Notes: generated by a model from the sequence alone, not told the origin. A stretch of 64,000 nt of DNA from Bradyrhizobium yuanmingense (GCF_900094575.1 NZ_FMAE01000005.1:300052-364051); one strand, 5' to 3'; numbered from the stretch's first letter, positions 21,503 to 29,927 are shown. Program-made: numbers and translations.

Positions 21503-21598
21503 GACGTCCCGCCGCTCCTCGCGTCCGCGATGGAACGTAACAGGAACATTTGGAGTGCAAAAGCGCTATCTTGCACCCACTCCCTTACGGCTGACGAG

Positions 21599-22459
21599 CT
21601 AGTCCCCTGCCTCCAGCACCAGCTCCATCGTCATCAGTACCGGATTGTCGCCACGGATCAGACGCCCCTCCGCAACGCCGCCGGTATAGTCGATCAGGGC
21701 GACATCGAGCGCAGCTTCCAGCGCGCCGGAGGCGCCGGGCGCGATTGTCCCTGCCGTGATCGCCAGCTCCGTCGCAAACGGCTCGGTCACGCCGCCATGG
21801 CTGAAGCGCGCGCCGATGGTCGATCCGACGCCGCCATGGATCTTCGCGCGGGCGATGCCGTTCGTGCGGCAGAACGCTTCGAGTGCGCCGGCAAAATCCT
21901 GGTTCGGGCGCAGGCGGAGCGCGAAGGCGCGGCTCGTCGTGAGCACGCCGGTGCTTGCAGCCGCGACCGGTCCGAACAGCTTGAAGTTGGTCTCCGCATC
22001 AGGCTCGGCCGTGAACACCGCACCGTTCAGACCGAAGGCTTCGACCTCGAACGGCTCGGCGACGACGGTCTCGTCCGGCATCATGTGGCCGCCGCTCGTC
22101 TTGCCGTCAGCCTCCGTCCACAGTCCGTGGCAATGAAAGAACGGCGCAGCGTCGCGCGTGCCGAGCGTCATGCTGCCGAGCCTCAAACGCGTCACGCCGG
22201 CGGGCCGGAACGTATCGCTGTAGAACGCCGCATTCTCACCGGTCTTCGACAGCGCCGGCATGACATAGGCGAACGGCCCGAGCGCGCCGCGGCGGAAGTT
22301 CAGCACGCCGCCGGCGAAGCCCTCCGCGGCAAAGCCGCGCCGCGCGGCCTCCAGCAGCGGCAGACCGGCCTGAAGTGTGAACGAGAAAGCGCGTCCCCTC
22401 GCCTCCACCCATTGAATGCGTTCGGGAAGCGGCGCGCCCGGCTGCTTGATGCTCCGCAT
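21599..22459 (-). CDS. Tandem PCC-domain (DUF296) protein
   Basis: 286 aa. The sequence contains two copies of the PCC/DUF296 fold, known from plant AT-hook proteins and archaeal or bacterial homologues. Domain 1 (about 20-140) carries A-P-F-F-H-C-H-G-L-W, the metal-site-like H-x-H-G motif. Domain 2 (about 165-280) carries A-K-I-H-G-G-V-G-S and an R-F-S-H-G-G turn. There is no DNA-binding AT-hook. The gene starts 9 nt after the end of the acyl-CoA synthetase gene, which argues for a shared pathway. Biochemical role unknown. Confidence 0.78.
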   Translation of the reverse strand: MRSIKQPGAPLPERIQWVEARGRAFSFTLQAGLPLLEAARRGFAAEGFAGGVLNFRRGALGPFAYVMPALSKTGENAAFYSDTFRPAGVTRLRLGSMTLGTRDAAPFFHCHGLWTEADGKTSGGHMMPDETVVAEPFEVEAFGLNGAVFTAEPDAETNFKLFGPVAAASTGVLTTSRAFALRLRPNQDFAGALEAFCRTNGIARAKIHGGVGSTIGARFSHGGVTEPFATELAITAGTIAPGASGALEAALDVALIDYTGGVAEGRLIRGDNPVLMTMELVLEAGD

Positions 22460-22468
22460 GTGGTGCGC

Positions 22469-24070
22469 TCAGCTCGCCTTGTCGAGGTCGAGCAGCCCGC
22501 GCGCCTCGAGCTCGTCGCGCACCATGCGCTTCGGCACCTTGCCGTAGCCCGATTTCGGCAGCGCGTCCCAGAAGAAGAAGCGCTTCGGCATCTTGTAGCG
22601 CGGCACTTTCGGCGACAAGAACGCCGCCATCTCCGCTTCGGTCACCGCCTTCGCGCCTTCTCGGACGACGCAGACGGCGACGCCGACCTCGCCCCAGGTC
22701 GCGTCGGGCACGCCGAGCACGGCGACCTCGCCGATCCCGGGATGGGTCAGGATCTTCTCCTCGATCTCGCGCGGATAGATATTGGAGCCGCCGGAGATGT
22801 ACATGTCCGACGCACGTCCTGTGATGTACACAAAACCCTCCTCGTCCATGTGGCCGAGGTCGCCGGTGCGGAACCAGCCATTGCGGAACGCCTTCGCATT
22901 GGCTTCGGGGTTGTTGTAATAGCCGGCGAACACGGCAGGCCCGATCACGCAGATCTCACCGCTCTGGTTAGCCTTGAGCTCGCGGCCCTCATCGTCCTGA
23001 ATCGACACCTGCATGCCGGTGCGCTCGAAGCCGCAGGTGCCGATCCTGGCGTGCGGGCCGTCCTCCGGGTCGTGCAGCGCCGCCGGCAGCACGGTGATGT
23101 TGCCGGTGACCTCACCGAGGCCAAAATACTGCACGATCACCTTGCCGAGCTTCTTCAACGCCGCCTTCTGGTCCTCGCGATACATCGGCGCGCCCGCATA
23201 GATGACGTAGCGCAGCGAGGAATGGTCGTATTTGCCGGCGGCGGGATGCTCGACCATCATCTTCAGGATGGTCGGCACGGTGAAGAGATTGCTGACGCGA
23301 TGCGCCTCGATCAGGCGGAACGCCTCGTTGATGTCGAATTTCTCGGTCGGCAGCAGCACGGTGCGCGCGCCGCGCGCGGTCTGCATCAATTGGTGCACGC
23401 CGGCGCCGTGCGACAACGGTGCCACCACCAGCGAGGCATCCTGCTCGGTCGTGCCGGGCGTCAGATCGGCGAGATGATTGGTAACGACGAATCCCATCTG
23501 GCCGTGGGTGAGCACGGCCGCCTTGGAGCGTCCGGTGGTGCCGGAGGTGAAGAAGAACCAGCAGGGATCGTCATGCTCGACGGCGACATTCTCCACAACG
23601 GCGCCCGAATGCGAGGCGATCGCATCGGCCACCGAGCGCTCGCCGAACGCGGCCTTGCCGTCGACGCTCCAGGTGAACTCCAGCGCACCGTCCTTCACCG
23701 CCGCGGCGTGCTCGGGGAAATCGACATGGCACAGGAACGCCTTGGCGCCGGAGGCCTGCGCGAGATAGCTGACCTCATCCGGCATCAGACGGAAATTGGT
23801 GGGCACCCAGACCGCGCCGAGCCGGAACGCGGCGAACATCGAGACAAACATCTCATCGCCATTCTTGGAATGGACGAGGATGCGGTCGCCCTTGGCTATG
23901 CCCCGCGCGGCGAGCGCCGCGGCCAGGGCGGAGACCTGCGCATCGATCTCGCGCCAGGTCCAGGACTTGTCCCCCCAGACGAAGCCGGGACGCGCGCCAT
24001 GCCGCCGCGCATTCTGGGTCAGCATATAGGCGAGATTCATGACGCGGCGGGACATGCGCAGGGGCTGCAT
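22469..24070 (-). CDS. AMP-forming acyl-CoA synthetase
   Basis: 533 aa from the ATG at 24070, which has AGAGGAA 7 nt before it; a longer frame begins at 24103. Adenylating motifs are complete: F-F-T-S-G-T-T-G-R-S-K-A (A3), Y-F-G-L-G-E-V-T (A5), W-F-R-T-G-D-L-G-H (A7), Y-I-T-G-R-A-S-D-M-Y-I-S-G-G-S-N-I-Y-P (A8), and the catalytic Lys in P-K-S-G-Y-G-K-V-P-K (A10). It should activate a carboxylic acid, such as a medium-chain or aromatic acid, to its CoA thioester in the cytosol. It forms an operon with the downstream PCC protein. Confidence 0.92.
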   Translation of the reverse strand: MQPLRMSRRVMNLAYMLTQNARRHGARPGFVWGDKSWTWREIDAQVSALAAALAARGIAKGDRILVHSKNGDEMFVSMFAAFRLGAVWVPTNFRLMPDEVSYLAQASGAKAFLCHVDFPEHAAAVKDGALEFTWSVDGKAAFGERSVADAIASHSGAVVENVAVEHDDPCWFFFTSGTTGRSKAAVLTHGQMGFVVTNHLADLTPGTTEQDASLVVAPLSHGAGVHQLMQTARGARTVLLPTEKFDINEAFRLIEAHRVSNLFTVPTILKMMVEHPAAGKYDHSSLRYVIYAGAPMYREDQKAALKKLGKVIVQYFGLGEVTGNITVLPAALHDPEDGPHARIGTCGFERTGMQVSIQDDEGRELKANQSGEICVIGPAVFAGYYNNPEANAKAFRNGWFRTGDLGHMDEEGFVYITGRASDMYISGGSNIYPREIEEKILTHPGIGEVAVLGVPDATWGEVGVAVCVVREGAKAVTEAEMAAFLSPKVPRYKMPKRFFFWDALPKSGYGKVPKRMVRDELEARGLLDLDKAS

Positions 24071-24175
24071 CGGGCTTCCTCTTCGACGACGGGCGGCACG
24101 CAAGCCGTCCGTTCATTGCAGCCCATTTATCGCCAACGCCAGCGGCCCTGCAAGGCCGGCTGCCGCGGACTTGGC

Positions 24176-24670
24176 CTACTGCTTGAACGCAAAAGGCGTC
24201 GCCGTGATGGCCTTGGTCTTCCAGCAGGCTTGCGGACCAAAGCCGCCGCAGAAACTGCCATGCAGATCGAAGCGGATGGTGCGCGCGGCGCCGCGCTTCA
24301 CTGGCGGGGCCATGATCTTATAGCGGAGCACGTAGCCGTCGAACACCTCGCGCACGCTGCCATCCGGCAGCGTCACCAGGATCTTCATGACGCAACCGCC
24401 GGTTCCGCAATAGGTCGTCTCGCGATCGCCGCATTTGGTGTCCTGGAAATCGACGATGTAGTCCTCGCGGCCATCGCCGGTCAGGTCGATCCTGCGCACC
24501 GTATCATGCGCGAAGGTCACCTCGCCGCCTTGCTGGCTCTCGCATTCCTCGTTGGCGTAGCGCACAGCCTTCTGCACGCCGGGCGGATAATCGGCCGGAT
24601 TGAACGGCTTTGCGTCGTCGGCACGCGCGCCGGTCACGAGCAAGCTGAGCAGGAGGATCAGATATCGCAT
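24176..24670 (-). CDS. Small secreted hypothetical protein
   Basis: 164 aa from the ATG at 24670 (M-R-Y-L-I-L-L-L-S-L-L-V-T), a signal peptide cleaved near A-R-A-D-D. The longer frame to 24730 adds a basic stretch that breaks the signal and is not used. The mature part has R-I-D-L-T-G-D-G-R-E-D-Y-I-V-D-F, resembling a calcium-binding FG-GAP/VCBS turn, and six cysteines (E-E-C, K-C-G-D, Y-C-G-T-G-G-C, F-C-G-G, A-C-W), so disulfides are likely in the periplasm. No function known. Divergent from the lipoprotein gene. Confidence 0.8.
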   Translation of the reverse strand: MRYLILLLSLLVTGARADDAKPFNPADYPPGVQKAVRYANEECESQQGGEVTFAHDTVRRIDLTGDGREDYIVDFQDTKCGDRETTYCGTGGCVMKILVTLPDGSVREVFDGYVLRYKIMAPPVKRGAARTIRFDLHGSFCGGFGPQACWKTKAITATPFAFKQ

Positions 24671-24764
24671 TGGTGTTGGTCGCAACCACAAACGATATCG
24701 TTCAGGAAATCTTAAACATGATCGACGCAACCTCGCTCAGTTCTCGCGTACAGAGTGCCGCATC

Positions 24765-25124
24765 ATGGTCAAAGCGCCTGCCCTCCTTCTGTTGTCACTG
24801 GCGCTCGCCGGATGTGCCGCGACTCCGCAAGCGCATCTGGCATCCGGCCCCGTCGTCAAGCCTGCGCGCTATGCCTGGGATGGCGCCGGCGAGGATCCCA
24901 ACCGGCCCCGCACCGCCTCGCAGCCGACACGAACCTCCAGCCGCTCCGAGCGCAACAGGTTGCAAGCCGACGCTCAGCCCCATTCGAAGGAAGGGTGGCA
25001 GGCGCAGGATGGCATCGAGGCCGAACAGGACGCCAGGGTCAACCGCTCCCTGGTCATCTGCCAGGGCTGCCTCCGCCCGCAGCCGCAGGCCGAAGATTCC
25101 AGGCTCGCCAAAGCGACCGATTGA
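24765..25124 (+). CDS. Small lipoprotein, hypothetical
   Basis: 119 aa from the ATG at 24765. The N terminus (MVKAPALLLLSLALAGC) is a classical lipoprotein signal with lipobox L-A-G-C, so Cys17 should be lipidated. The mature chain is polar and probably disordered (R-T-A-S-Q-P-T-R-T-S-S-R-S-E-R), with two late cysteines in V-I-C-Q-G-C-L-R-P. No domain is recognised. It faces away from the secreted protein gene, 94 nt apart, and is followed by a mini-GNAT gene. Confidence 0.72.
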   Translation: MVKAPALLLLSLALAGCAATPQAHLASGPVVKPARYAWDGAGEDPNRPRTASQPTRTSSRSERNRLQADAQPHSKEGWQAQDGIEAEQDARVNRSLVICQGCLRPQPQAEDSRLAKATD

Positions 25125-25207
25125 ACGGAACAGCTTCGGATTGGAAACCCCGGCCGGACCGTGCGTTACGATCTCGTGCGCGAGGCCGGCAGCTGCAAGG
25201 CAATGAT

Positions 25208-25483
25208 ATGAGCGACGTCATCAACAACAAGGCCCATCACCGCTATGAGCTCGACGTGGAGGGTCATCTTGCGACCGAGCACTACCGGCTCGACGGCGGT
25301 GTCATCACCTTCGAGCACACCGACGTGCCGAAGGAGCTTGGCGGCAAGGGCATTGGCTCGAAGCTGGTGCAAGGCGCGCTCGACCAGGTCCGCGCCGACG
25401 GATTGAAGCTGATCCCGCAATGCCCGTTCGTGAAGGCGTGGATCGACAAGCACCCGGACTATGCGGATCTCGTGACACGGTGA
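25208..25483 (+). CDS. Mini-GNAT N-acetyltransferase-like protein (YjdJ/NATD1 type), copy 1
   Basis: 91 aa from the ATG at 25208. The core motif H-T-D-V-P-K-E-L-G-G-K-G-I-G-S-K-L-V includes the acetyl-CoA pyrophosphate-binding loop (x-x-G-x-G-I/x-G). The ending P-Q-C-P-F-V-K-A-W-I-D-K-H-P-D-Y is diagnostic of this short subfamily, which keeps only the central and C-terminal half of a GNAT fold and a conserved Cys. Substrates are unknown. A paralogue of the same length lies at 26249-26524, on the other side of the SPW gene. Confidence 0.88.
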   Translation: MSDVINNKAHHRYELDVEGHLATEHYRLDGGVITFEHTDVPKELGGKGIGSKLVQGALDQVRADGLKLIPQCPFVKAWIDKHPDYADLVTR

Positions 25484-25488
25484 GTGCA

Positions 25489-25518
25489 CAGGCCCGCCGC
25501 TCGTGGCCGGCGGGCCTG
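25489..25518. terminator. Bidirectional hairpin between convergent genes
   Basis: 11-bp perfect stem (25489-25499 with 25508-25518), 8-nt loop. Lies between the ends of the mini-GNAT gene (25483) and the SPW gene (25532). Confidence 0.7.
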
Positions 25519-25531
25519 CCGTACTTACGGT

Positions 25532-25927
25532 CTATTGTCCGTGCTTGAGCAAGTCCTGGTCATTCATATCCCAGTCCTGCCACAGCTGGAGAATGCCGAG
25601 CAGCACCACCACCGCACCAAGGGTCGTGTGATAGATGCGGAGAAATCCCTCACCGGAATAGCCGATCACGTATGGCGAGGCGATGAGCCACAGTCCGGCC
25701 AGGATCGTCATCACCTCCTGCCAGCGCTGCAAGGCGACATATTCGAGCTGGCTGATGCCAAATACGACGAGACCGATCGCGACCGTGTTCAGGATGGCCG
25801 TCTGGTGACTGGAGATCGCCTGATCCTGGATCGGGAACCACGGCGAGGCCACGATCACCGCACCCAGCAGCATCCCGCACCAGTCTTCCCATGTTCGATG
25901 AGTACTAAAGAAACCAGAGTCCGACAT
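25532..25927 (-). CDS. SPW-repeat membrane protein
   Basis: 131 aa from the ATG at 25927, preceded by a strong GGAGGG. The polypeptide has four hydrophobic helices arranged as two repeats, each with the signature A-S-P-W/Y: V-I-V-A-S-P-W-F-P (about 25) and L-I-A-S-P-Y-V-I-G-Y (about 85). This is the SPW family of small bacterial and archaeal membrane proteins, function unknown. The C terminus is acidic and polar (Q-D-W-D-M-N-D-Q-D). It is flanked on both sides by related mini-GNAT genes. Confidence 0.88.
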   Translation of the reverse strand: MSDSGFFSTHRTWEDWCGMLLGAVIVASPWFPIQDQAISSHQTAILNTVAIGLVVFGISQLEYVALQRWQEVMTILAGLWLIASPYVIGYSGEGFLRIYHTTLGAVVVLLGILQLWQDWDMNDQDLLKHGQ

Positions 25928-26248
25928 CGTACCCTCCTGCAGAAGAGGCATACGTCTGCGGCTGGCGATCATGACACGCCGAATGTCTAGCGACCCTGCC
26001 GGCCGCATTCGGGCGTATGTCCTTTCAAGGACGTGGGAACCGAACTCCGGCTTGCAAGAGCGGTATCGGGAATTATTTGCGGAGCCGCGGGACCATGCTC
26101 GCCGGGCGCCATGGCCATACCGCAGTGCGGTCAGGGCGGCGCGCATTTGCAGATATCTCGTCTGCGCCAATCTCCCCTGGTCCCACCTTGGCAAGGGCCG
26201 TGTCAGCCTCCTAGATCAGGAGGCACCTGCAGTTCGGAGGGACCCCGC
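25928..26248. other. Divergent intergenic region, SPW gene / mini-GNAT copy 2
   Basis: 321 nt with the two ribosome sites at its ends (GGAGGG on each strand) and no credible gene. No clear EcfG, sigma-32 or other promoter could be assigned by eye. Confidence 0.5.
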
Positions 26249-26524
26249 ATGGCGGCTTCGGTACGCGACAACAAGGACAGGAGCCGCTTCGAGCTCGATG
26301 TCGGCGACGACATCGCCTTCGCCAATTACCGGCTGACGCCGTCGGCCGTAATCATCACCCACACCGAGACGCCGCGCGCGTTGCGCGGGCGCGGCATCGG
26401 CTCCGAGCTGGTCAAGGGCGCGCTCGGCCTGATCCGGCGCGACGGCAAGAAGGTGATCGCCGGCTGCGGCTTCGTCGTCGACTATCTCGATCGGCATCCG
26501 GAGGATGCGGATCTGGTCGCCTGA
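26249..26524 (+). CDS. Mini-GNAT N-acetyltransferase-like protein, copy 2
   Basis: 91 aa, same length as copy 1. ATG at 26249 has GGAGGG 7 nt before it. Motifs align along the whole length with copy 1: S-R-F-E-L-D-V-G, H-T-E-T-P-R-A-L-R-G-R-G-I-G-S-E-L-V-K-G-A-L, and A-G-C-G-F-V-V-D-Y-L-D-R-H-P-E-D-A-D-L. The acetyl-CoA loop (R-G-R-G-I-G-S) and the conserved Cys are kept. The two copies are clearly paralogues but diverged, so the duplication is old or one was acquired separately. Confidence 0.88.
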   Translation: MAASVRDNKDRSRFELDVGDDIAFANYRLTPSAVIITHTETPRALRGRGIGSELVKGALGLIRRDGKKVIAGCGFVVDYLDRHPEDADLVA

Positions 26525-26532
26525 ATGCAAAA

Positions 26533-26555
26533 GGGCCCGCGGCGATCGCGGGCCC
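26533..26555. terminator. Bidirectional hairpin after mini-GNAT copy 2
   Basis: GGGCCCGCG (26533-26541) pairs with CGCGGGCCC (26547-26555). A short A-run precedes it, which becomes a U-run for leftward transcription from the DUF3597 gene. Confidence 0.72.
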
Positions 26556-26578
26556 CTGAGGCACTACCCCAGGTCCGG

Positions 26579-26977
26579 TCAGTGCTTGATCTCCGGCGGC
26601 AGCTTGCCGCCATTAGCGGCGAGCTTGGACATCACCTGCTTGTGCAGCCAGACGTTCATGCTCGCCGAGTCGTTCATGTCGCCGCTGTAGCCCAGCTCCT
26701 TGGCGAGATCCTTGCGCGCAGCGAGGCTGGAATCGATGTCGAGCGCCTTCATGAGGTCGACGATGGAGGTACGCCATTCCAGCTTCTCGCCCTTGTGCGC
26801 GGCGGCCGCCTTGTCGACGATCGCCGCCACGTCGACCGCAGCCATGGGTGCGGCGGCCGGCGCCGAAGGACTTGCCGACCCTGCGGGGGCGCCCGGCGAA
26901 GCGGCGCCACCGGCCGGCGCAGCGGAGGCCGGCTGGCCGCCGAAGATCGCGCTGATGATTTTCCCGAAAATGCTCAT
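26579..26977 (-). CDS. DUF3597-family protein
   Basis: 132 aa from the ATG at 26977 (MSIFGKIISAIFG), with GGGGAG before it; the longer frame upstream has no protein character. N-terminal amphipathic helix, then an Ala/Pro/Gly-rich linker (about 18-50), then a C-terminal alpha-helical domain (V-D-L-M-K-A-L-D-I-D-S-S, K-E-L-G-Y-S-G-D, M-N-V-W-L-H-K-Q-V-M) characteristic of DUF3597. Related domains are found in LysM- or stress-associated small proteins; function unknown. Convergent with mini-GNAT copy 2. Confidence 0.88.
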   Translation of the reverse strand: MSIFGKIISAIFGGQPASAAPAGGAASPGAPAGSASPSAPAAAPMAAVDVAAIVDKAAAAHKGEKLEWRTSIVDLMKALDIDSSLAARKDLAKELGYSGDMNDSASMNVWLHKQVMSKLAANGGKLPPEIKH

Positions 26978-27315
26978 GTCTGCTCCCCGAAAAGGAATCC
27001 GTTGGAAGGGCCTTGCGTGGCACTTATAGACGAAGTTGGTGCGCCGCGCCCGCGAAGTTGCGCGAACGGACAGCAGCATCAGCTTATCTGCGGCGAAATG
27101 ACGACAGAATGACGCCGCATTGATTGCGTCGCGGCATCGAAATTTCACCCAAGCGTGAGGGACAGGACTCGGACTTGGGAGTATGCTTGCCGTTCAGCTC
27201 GCGATCCATCCGGAATTCGCGTCTGGTCGGGATCGTGGGATTTCAAGAGAATGGGCGGCCGCTTGCGCCGTTTGCCGGCGCCGGATGCAGCCGCTTGGCA
27301 AGGGAGCTAGCGACC
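26978..27315. other. Divergent intergenic region before the DUF2189 gene
   Basis: 338 nt. It contains the DUF3597 ribosome site at one end and AAGGGAG at the other. Nothing else is distinct; the in-frame extension of the DUF2189 gene across it lacks any hydrophobic or conserved character. Confidence 0.5.
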
Positions 27316-28224
27316 ATGGCCACACTCTACCAGGGCAATGTCCCCACGATGGCCCAGCCCACGGATGAGGCTGGACCGGTGATCCGAACCATACAATTGT
27401 CCGATCTGCACGACGCGCTCAGGCGCGGCTGGGAGGATTTCAAGGCCGTTCCAAGCCACGCCATCATCCTGTGCGTGATCTACCCGGTGCTCGGCCTCGT
27501 GCTCGCCCGTGTGGTGATGGGCTATTCGGTGCTGCCGCTGCTGTTTCCGCTCGCCGCGGGCTTCGCGCTGATCGGGCCTTTCGCTGCGCTCGGGCTCTAC
27601 GAGCTTTCCAGCCGGCGCGAGCGCTATGAACCGGCCAGCGCCTGGGATGCCATGGAGGTGCTGCGATCGCCGTCGTTCGGCGCGATGCTCGGCCTCGGTA
27701 CATTGCTGCTCGCCCTGTTCGTCACCTGGGTGGCGACCGCGCAGGCGATCTATGTCGCGGCGTTCGGCTACGAGGGCGTCACCGGATTCTCGGACTTCAT
27801 GATGCGCGTGCTGACGACGCAGCAAGGCTGGTGGCTGATCGTGGTTGGCTGCGGCACCGGATTCCTGTTCGCGCTCGCCGCGCTCTGTCTCAGTGCCGTG
27901 TCGTTCCCCTTGATGCTGGACCGCCATGCCGGTGCGTTCGAGGCGATGAGCACCTCGCTGCGCGTGGTCGCGAAAAACCCGGTGCCGATGGCGGCCTGGG
28001 GTCTGATCGTGGCGGTGCTGCTCGCGCTTGGCACGATCCCGGCCTTCCTCGGCCTCGCCGTTGTGGTCCCGCTGCTCGGGCACGCCACGTGGCACCTTTA
28101 CCGCAAGGTGATCGCGTCCGATCCGGGCGCACGTCCGGTCCCCCCTCCGCCGCATCGGCCGCGCAAGCCGGCCGCCGACTTCCCGGCCAACCTTTTCCCG
28201 TGGCGCAATCGGACTGACGTCTGA
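27316..28224 (+). CDS. DUF2189-family polytopic membrane protein
   Basis: 302 aa from the ATG at 27316 (MATLYQGNVPTMAQPTDEAG). After a soluble N terminus containing D-L-H-D-A-L-R-R-G-W-E-D-F, a family hallmark, about six membrane helices follow: two around residues 53-100, one at 130-155, one at 185-210, and two at 235-270. The Asn/Asp-poor helices and F-A-L-I-G-P-F-A-A-L-G-L-Y-E match DUF2189, found next to respiratory genes in some bacteria. C-terminal tail is Pro-rich. Function unknown. A hairpin follows. Confidence 0.87.
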   Translation: MATLYQGNVPTMAQPTDEAGPVIRTIQLSDLHDALRRGWEDFKAVPSHAIILCVIYPVLGLVLARVVMGYSVLPLLFPLAAGFALIGPFAALGLYELSSRRERYEPASAWDAMEVLRSPSFGAMLGLGTLLLALFVTWVATAQAIYVAAFGYEGVTGFSDFMMRVLTTQQGWWLIVVGCGTGFLFALAALCLSAVSFPLMLDRHAGAFEAMSTSLRVVAKNPVPMAAWGLIVAVLLALGTIPAFLGLAVVVPLLGHATWHLYRKVIASDPGARPVPPPPHRPRKPAADFPANLFPWRNRTDV

Positions 28225-28236
28225 CAATCTCGTGAC

Positions 28237-28269
28237 GTGCGGCCCTGGCCGGTTCAGACAGGGCCGCAC
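28237..28269 (+). terminator. Hairpin after the DUF2189 gene
   Basis: 11-bp perfect stem GTGCGGCCCTG / CAGGGCCGCAC (28237-28247 with 28259-28269) and an 11-nt loop. T-rich but no long T-run after it. Confidence 0.6.
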
Positions 28270-28343
28270 GCCTTGCTTTGGCCGCGGTTACAGCCGAGAT
28301 TATGCTGCCGGTCAGGTCAATTCACGGAAATCCATTTCATCTG

Positions 28344-29168
28344 ATGACTCCGACGATTTCTCGTCTTGCTCTCGCAGCCTTGGCCGTCTCCGCGTCCCTT
28401 CTCTCAGTCCAGCCAGCGCCCGCCGCGGTTGCCTGCGACTCGGGCAATTTCGACGCTTGGCTGGCTGATTTCAAAACCGACGCTGCGGCGAAGGGCATCT
28501 CGCAGCAGACCATCACTGCCGGGCTTGCCGGCGTCACGTTCGACCAGAGCGTGCTCAACCGCGACCGCTCGCAAAAGGTCTTTACCCAGAGTTTCGAGGA
28601 GTTCTCCGGCCGCATGGTGCCGCCACGCTTGGAGCGCGGCTCCAACAGGATGAAGCAATACGGCTCGGTGCTGTCGCGCATCGAGCAGGCCTATGGCGTG
28701 CCGGGCGAAGTCCTGGTCGCGATCTGGGGCCTGGAGACCGATTTCGGCGTCAACACCGGCAAGTTTGCAACGATCCGCTCGCTTGCAACGCTCGCTTACG
28801 ATTGCCGTCGCTCCGAGCAGTTTCGCGCCGAGCTGTTGGATGCGTTGCGCATCGTCCAGCGCGGCGATCTTGCGCCTGCCGACATGAAAGGCGCCTGGGC
28901 CGGCGAGCTCGGCCAGACCCAGTTCATGCCGTCATCCTGGATGAAATATGCCATCGACTTCGACGGCAACGGCAAGCGCGATCTTCTGCATAACGTGCCC
29001 GACGTGCTCGCCTCCACGGCCAATTATCTGGTCGGCTATGGCTGGCAGAAGGGCAAGGACTGGCAGCCGGGCAGCCCGAACTTTGAGGTGCTCAAGCAGT
29101 GGAACAAGAGCGAGGTCTACTCCAAGACCGTGGCCTATTTTGCCGCCCAGCTCGCACGCGCCCCTTAG
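28344..29168 (+). CDS. MltB-type lytic murein transglycosylase
   Basis: 274 aa from the ATG at 28344, which opens a signal peptide (T-I-S-R-L-A-L-A-A-L-A-V-S-A-S-L) ending near A-A-V-A-C. The catalytic domain has I-W-G-L-E-T-D-F-G with the general acid Glu, A-Y-D-C-R-R-S near the groove, and G-E-L-G-Q-T-Q-F-M-P-S, all typical of family 3 (MltB). It cleaves glycan strands to 1,6-anhydro ends in the periplasm. It has no C-terminal peptidoglycan-binding repeat, so it is the short form. An alternative upstream GTG start exists at 28278. Confidence 0.9.
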   Translation: MTPTISRLALAALAVSASLLSVQPAPAAVACDSGNFDAWLADFKTDAAAKGISQQTITAGLAGVTFDQSVLNRDRSQKVFTQSFEEFSGRMVPPRLERGSNRMKQYGSVLSRIEQAYGVPGEVLVAIWGLETDFGVNTGKFATIRSLATLAYDCRRSEQFRAELLDALRIVQRGDLAPADMKGAWAGELGQTQFMPSSWMKYAIDFDGNGKRDLLHNVPDVLASTANYLVGYGWQKGKDWQPGSPNFEVLKQWNKSEVYSKTVAYFAAQLARAP

Positions 29169-29647
29169 ATCTCAGCCCAGCCGAAGCGCGCCGAATCGCC
29201 GCTGCCGAACCCCGGCAAGCGGGCCTCGCCTGTAGCGGCGCCAGCGCATCGCTCATGGGCGCATTTTCGGTATTCAATGGATCTTAAAGTGAATCTATAT
29301 TCATATAATAGCGTCGCGCCCTATGCGAATCAGGCAGGCATGACTTGAGTCTATAAGCTGCTGGGTCGAACTTGCTGGCCGCTTATAGGGAACCTATTTC
29401 CGCGATGACCCATATCAATCTGTGACATAAACCCGTTATTTTACGAGTACTTATCGCCGACACCGGACGACCTTGGCCAAGCTCTGGGCGGGAGGGCCTT
29501 CCGGTTAATCATCCGTTACGTACGCCATGCGCACAGCGCTTAGCTGCATCGCAACACCGGAACTTTCGCACTGCACCACTCTCACCTATATTCATTTCAA
29601 CGATGAGGCCTCAAGCAAAGGCTGAATCGAACTACAGGAGACTACCA
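29169..29647. other. Long intergenic region before the DUF1127 gene
   Basis: 479 nt, noticeably AT-richer than the surroundings between 29260 and 29460. No conserved reading frame. A possible promoter for the small gene is listed separately. Room for an unrecognised small RNA exists; I see no obvious fold. Confidence 0.5.
29564..29592 (+). promoter_or_regulatory. Possible sigma-70-type promoter of the DUF1127 gene
   Basis: TTTCGC (29564-29569), 17-nt spacer, TATATT (29587-29592), 55 nt before the start codon. The -35 is a weak match. Confidence 0.3.
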
Positions 29648-29800
29648 ATGCTGCTCTCGCTCATCCGCATGATTCAGGCCTTCCGGGACTATCAGCGCAA
29701 TGTTGCCGAGCTGTCCCAGCTCAGCGATCGCGAATTGGCCGATATCGGCCTCGATCGCTCGGACATCCCGCGCGTTGCCGCCGGTCAGTATCAGGGCTGA
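29648..29800 (+). CDS. DUF1127 small basic protein
   Basis: 50 aa. A strong ribosome site (AGGAG, 29636-29640) sits 7 nt before the ATG. The last part L-S-D-R-E-L-A-D-I-G-L-D-R-S-D-I is the DUF1127 motif (YjiS-like). In related bacteria short DUF1127 proteins are linked to RNA turnover, phosphate and carbon metabolism and stress; the long Arg-rich members bind RNA. This copy is short and less basic, so only the general class is claimed. Confidence 0.9.
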   Translation: MLLSLIRMIQAFRDYQRNVAELSQLSDRELADIGLDRSDIPRVAAGQYQG

Positions 29801-29834
29801 TATCCTTCAGCCCTTCACTAGAACGGACCGATAG

Positions 29835-29853
29835 CGCCCGCCTCGTGCGGGCG
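29835..29853 (+). terminator. Short hairpin after the DUF1127 gene
   Basis: CGCCCGC (29835-29841) pairs with GCGGGCG (29847-29853) over 5 nt, then GTTGT. A modest terminator candidate. Confidence 0.5.
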
Positions 29854-29927
29854 TTGTCGCATCTGGTGGCAGAAAACTCGATCTCGGCGATTCCACTCTC
29901 CGCCGAAAAGCGCTACCTGTCCGCCCC

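Noticed and set aside
21056..24715. Rightward frame of 1219 codons
   Set aside because: It lies antisense to the acyl-CoA synthetase and PCC genes, whose motifs are unequivocal. High-GC third positions produce such long shadow frames.
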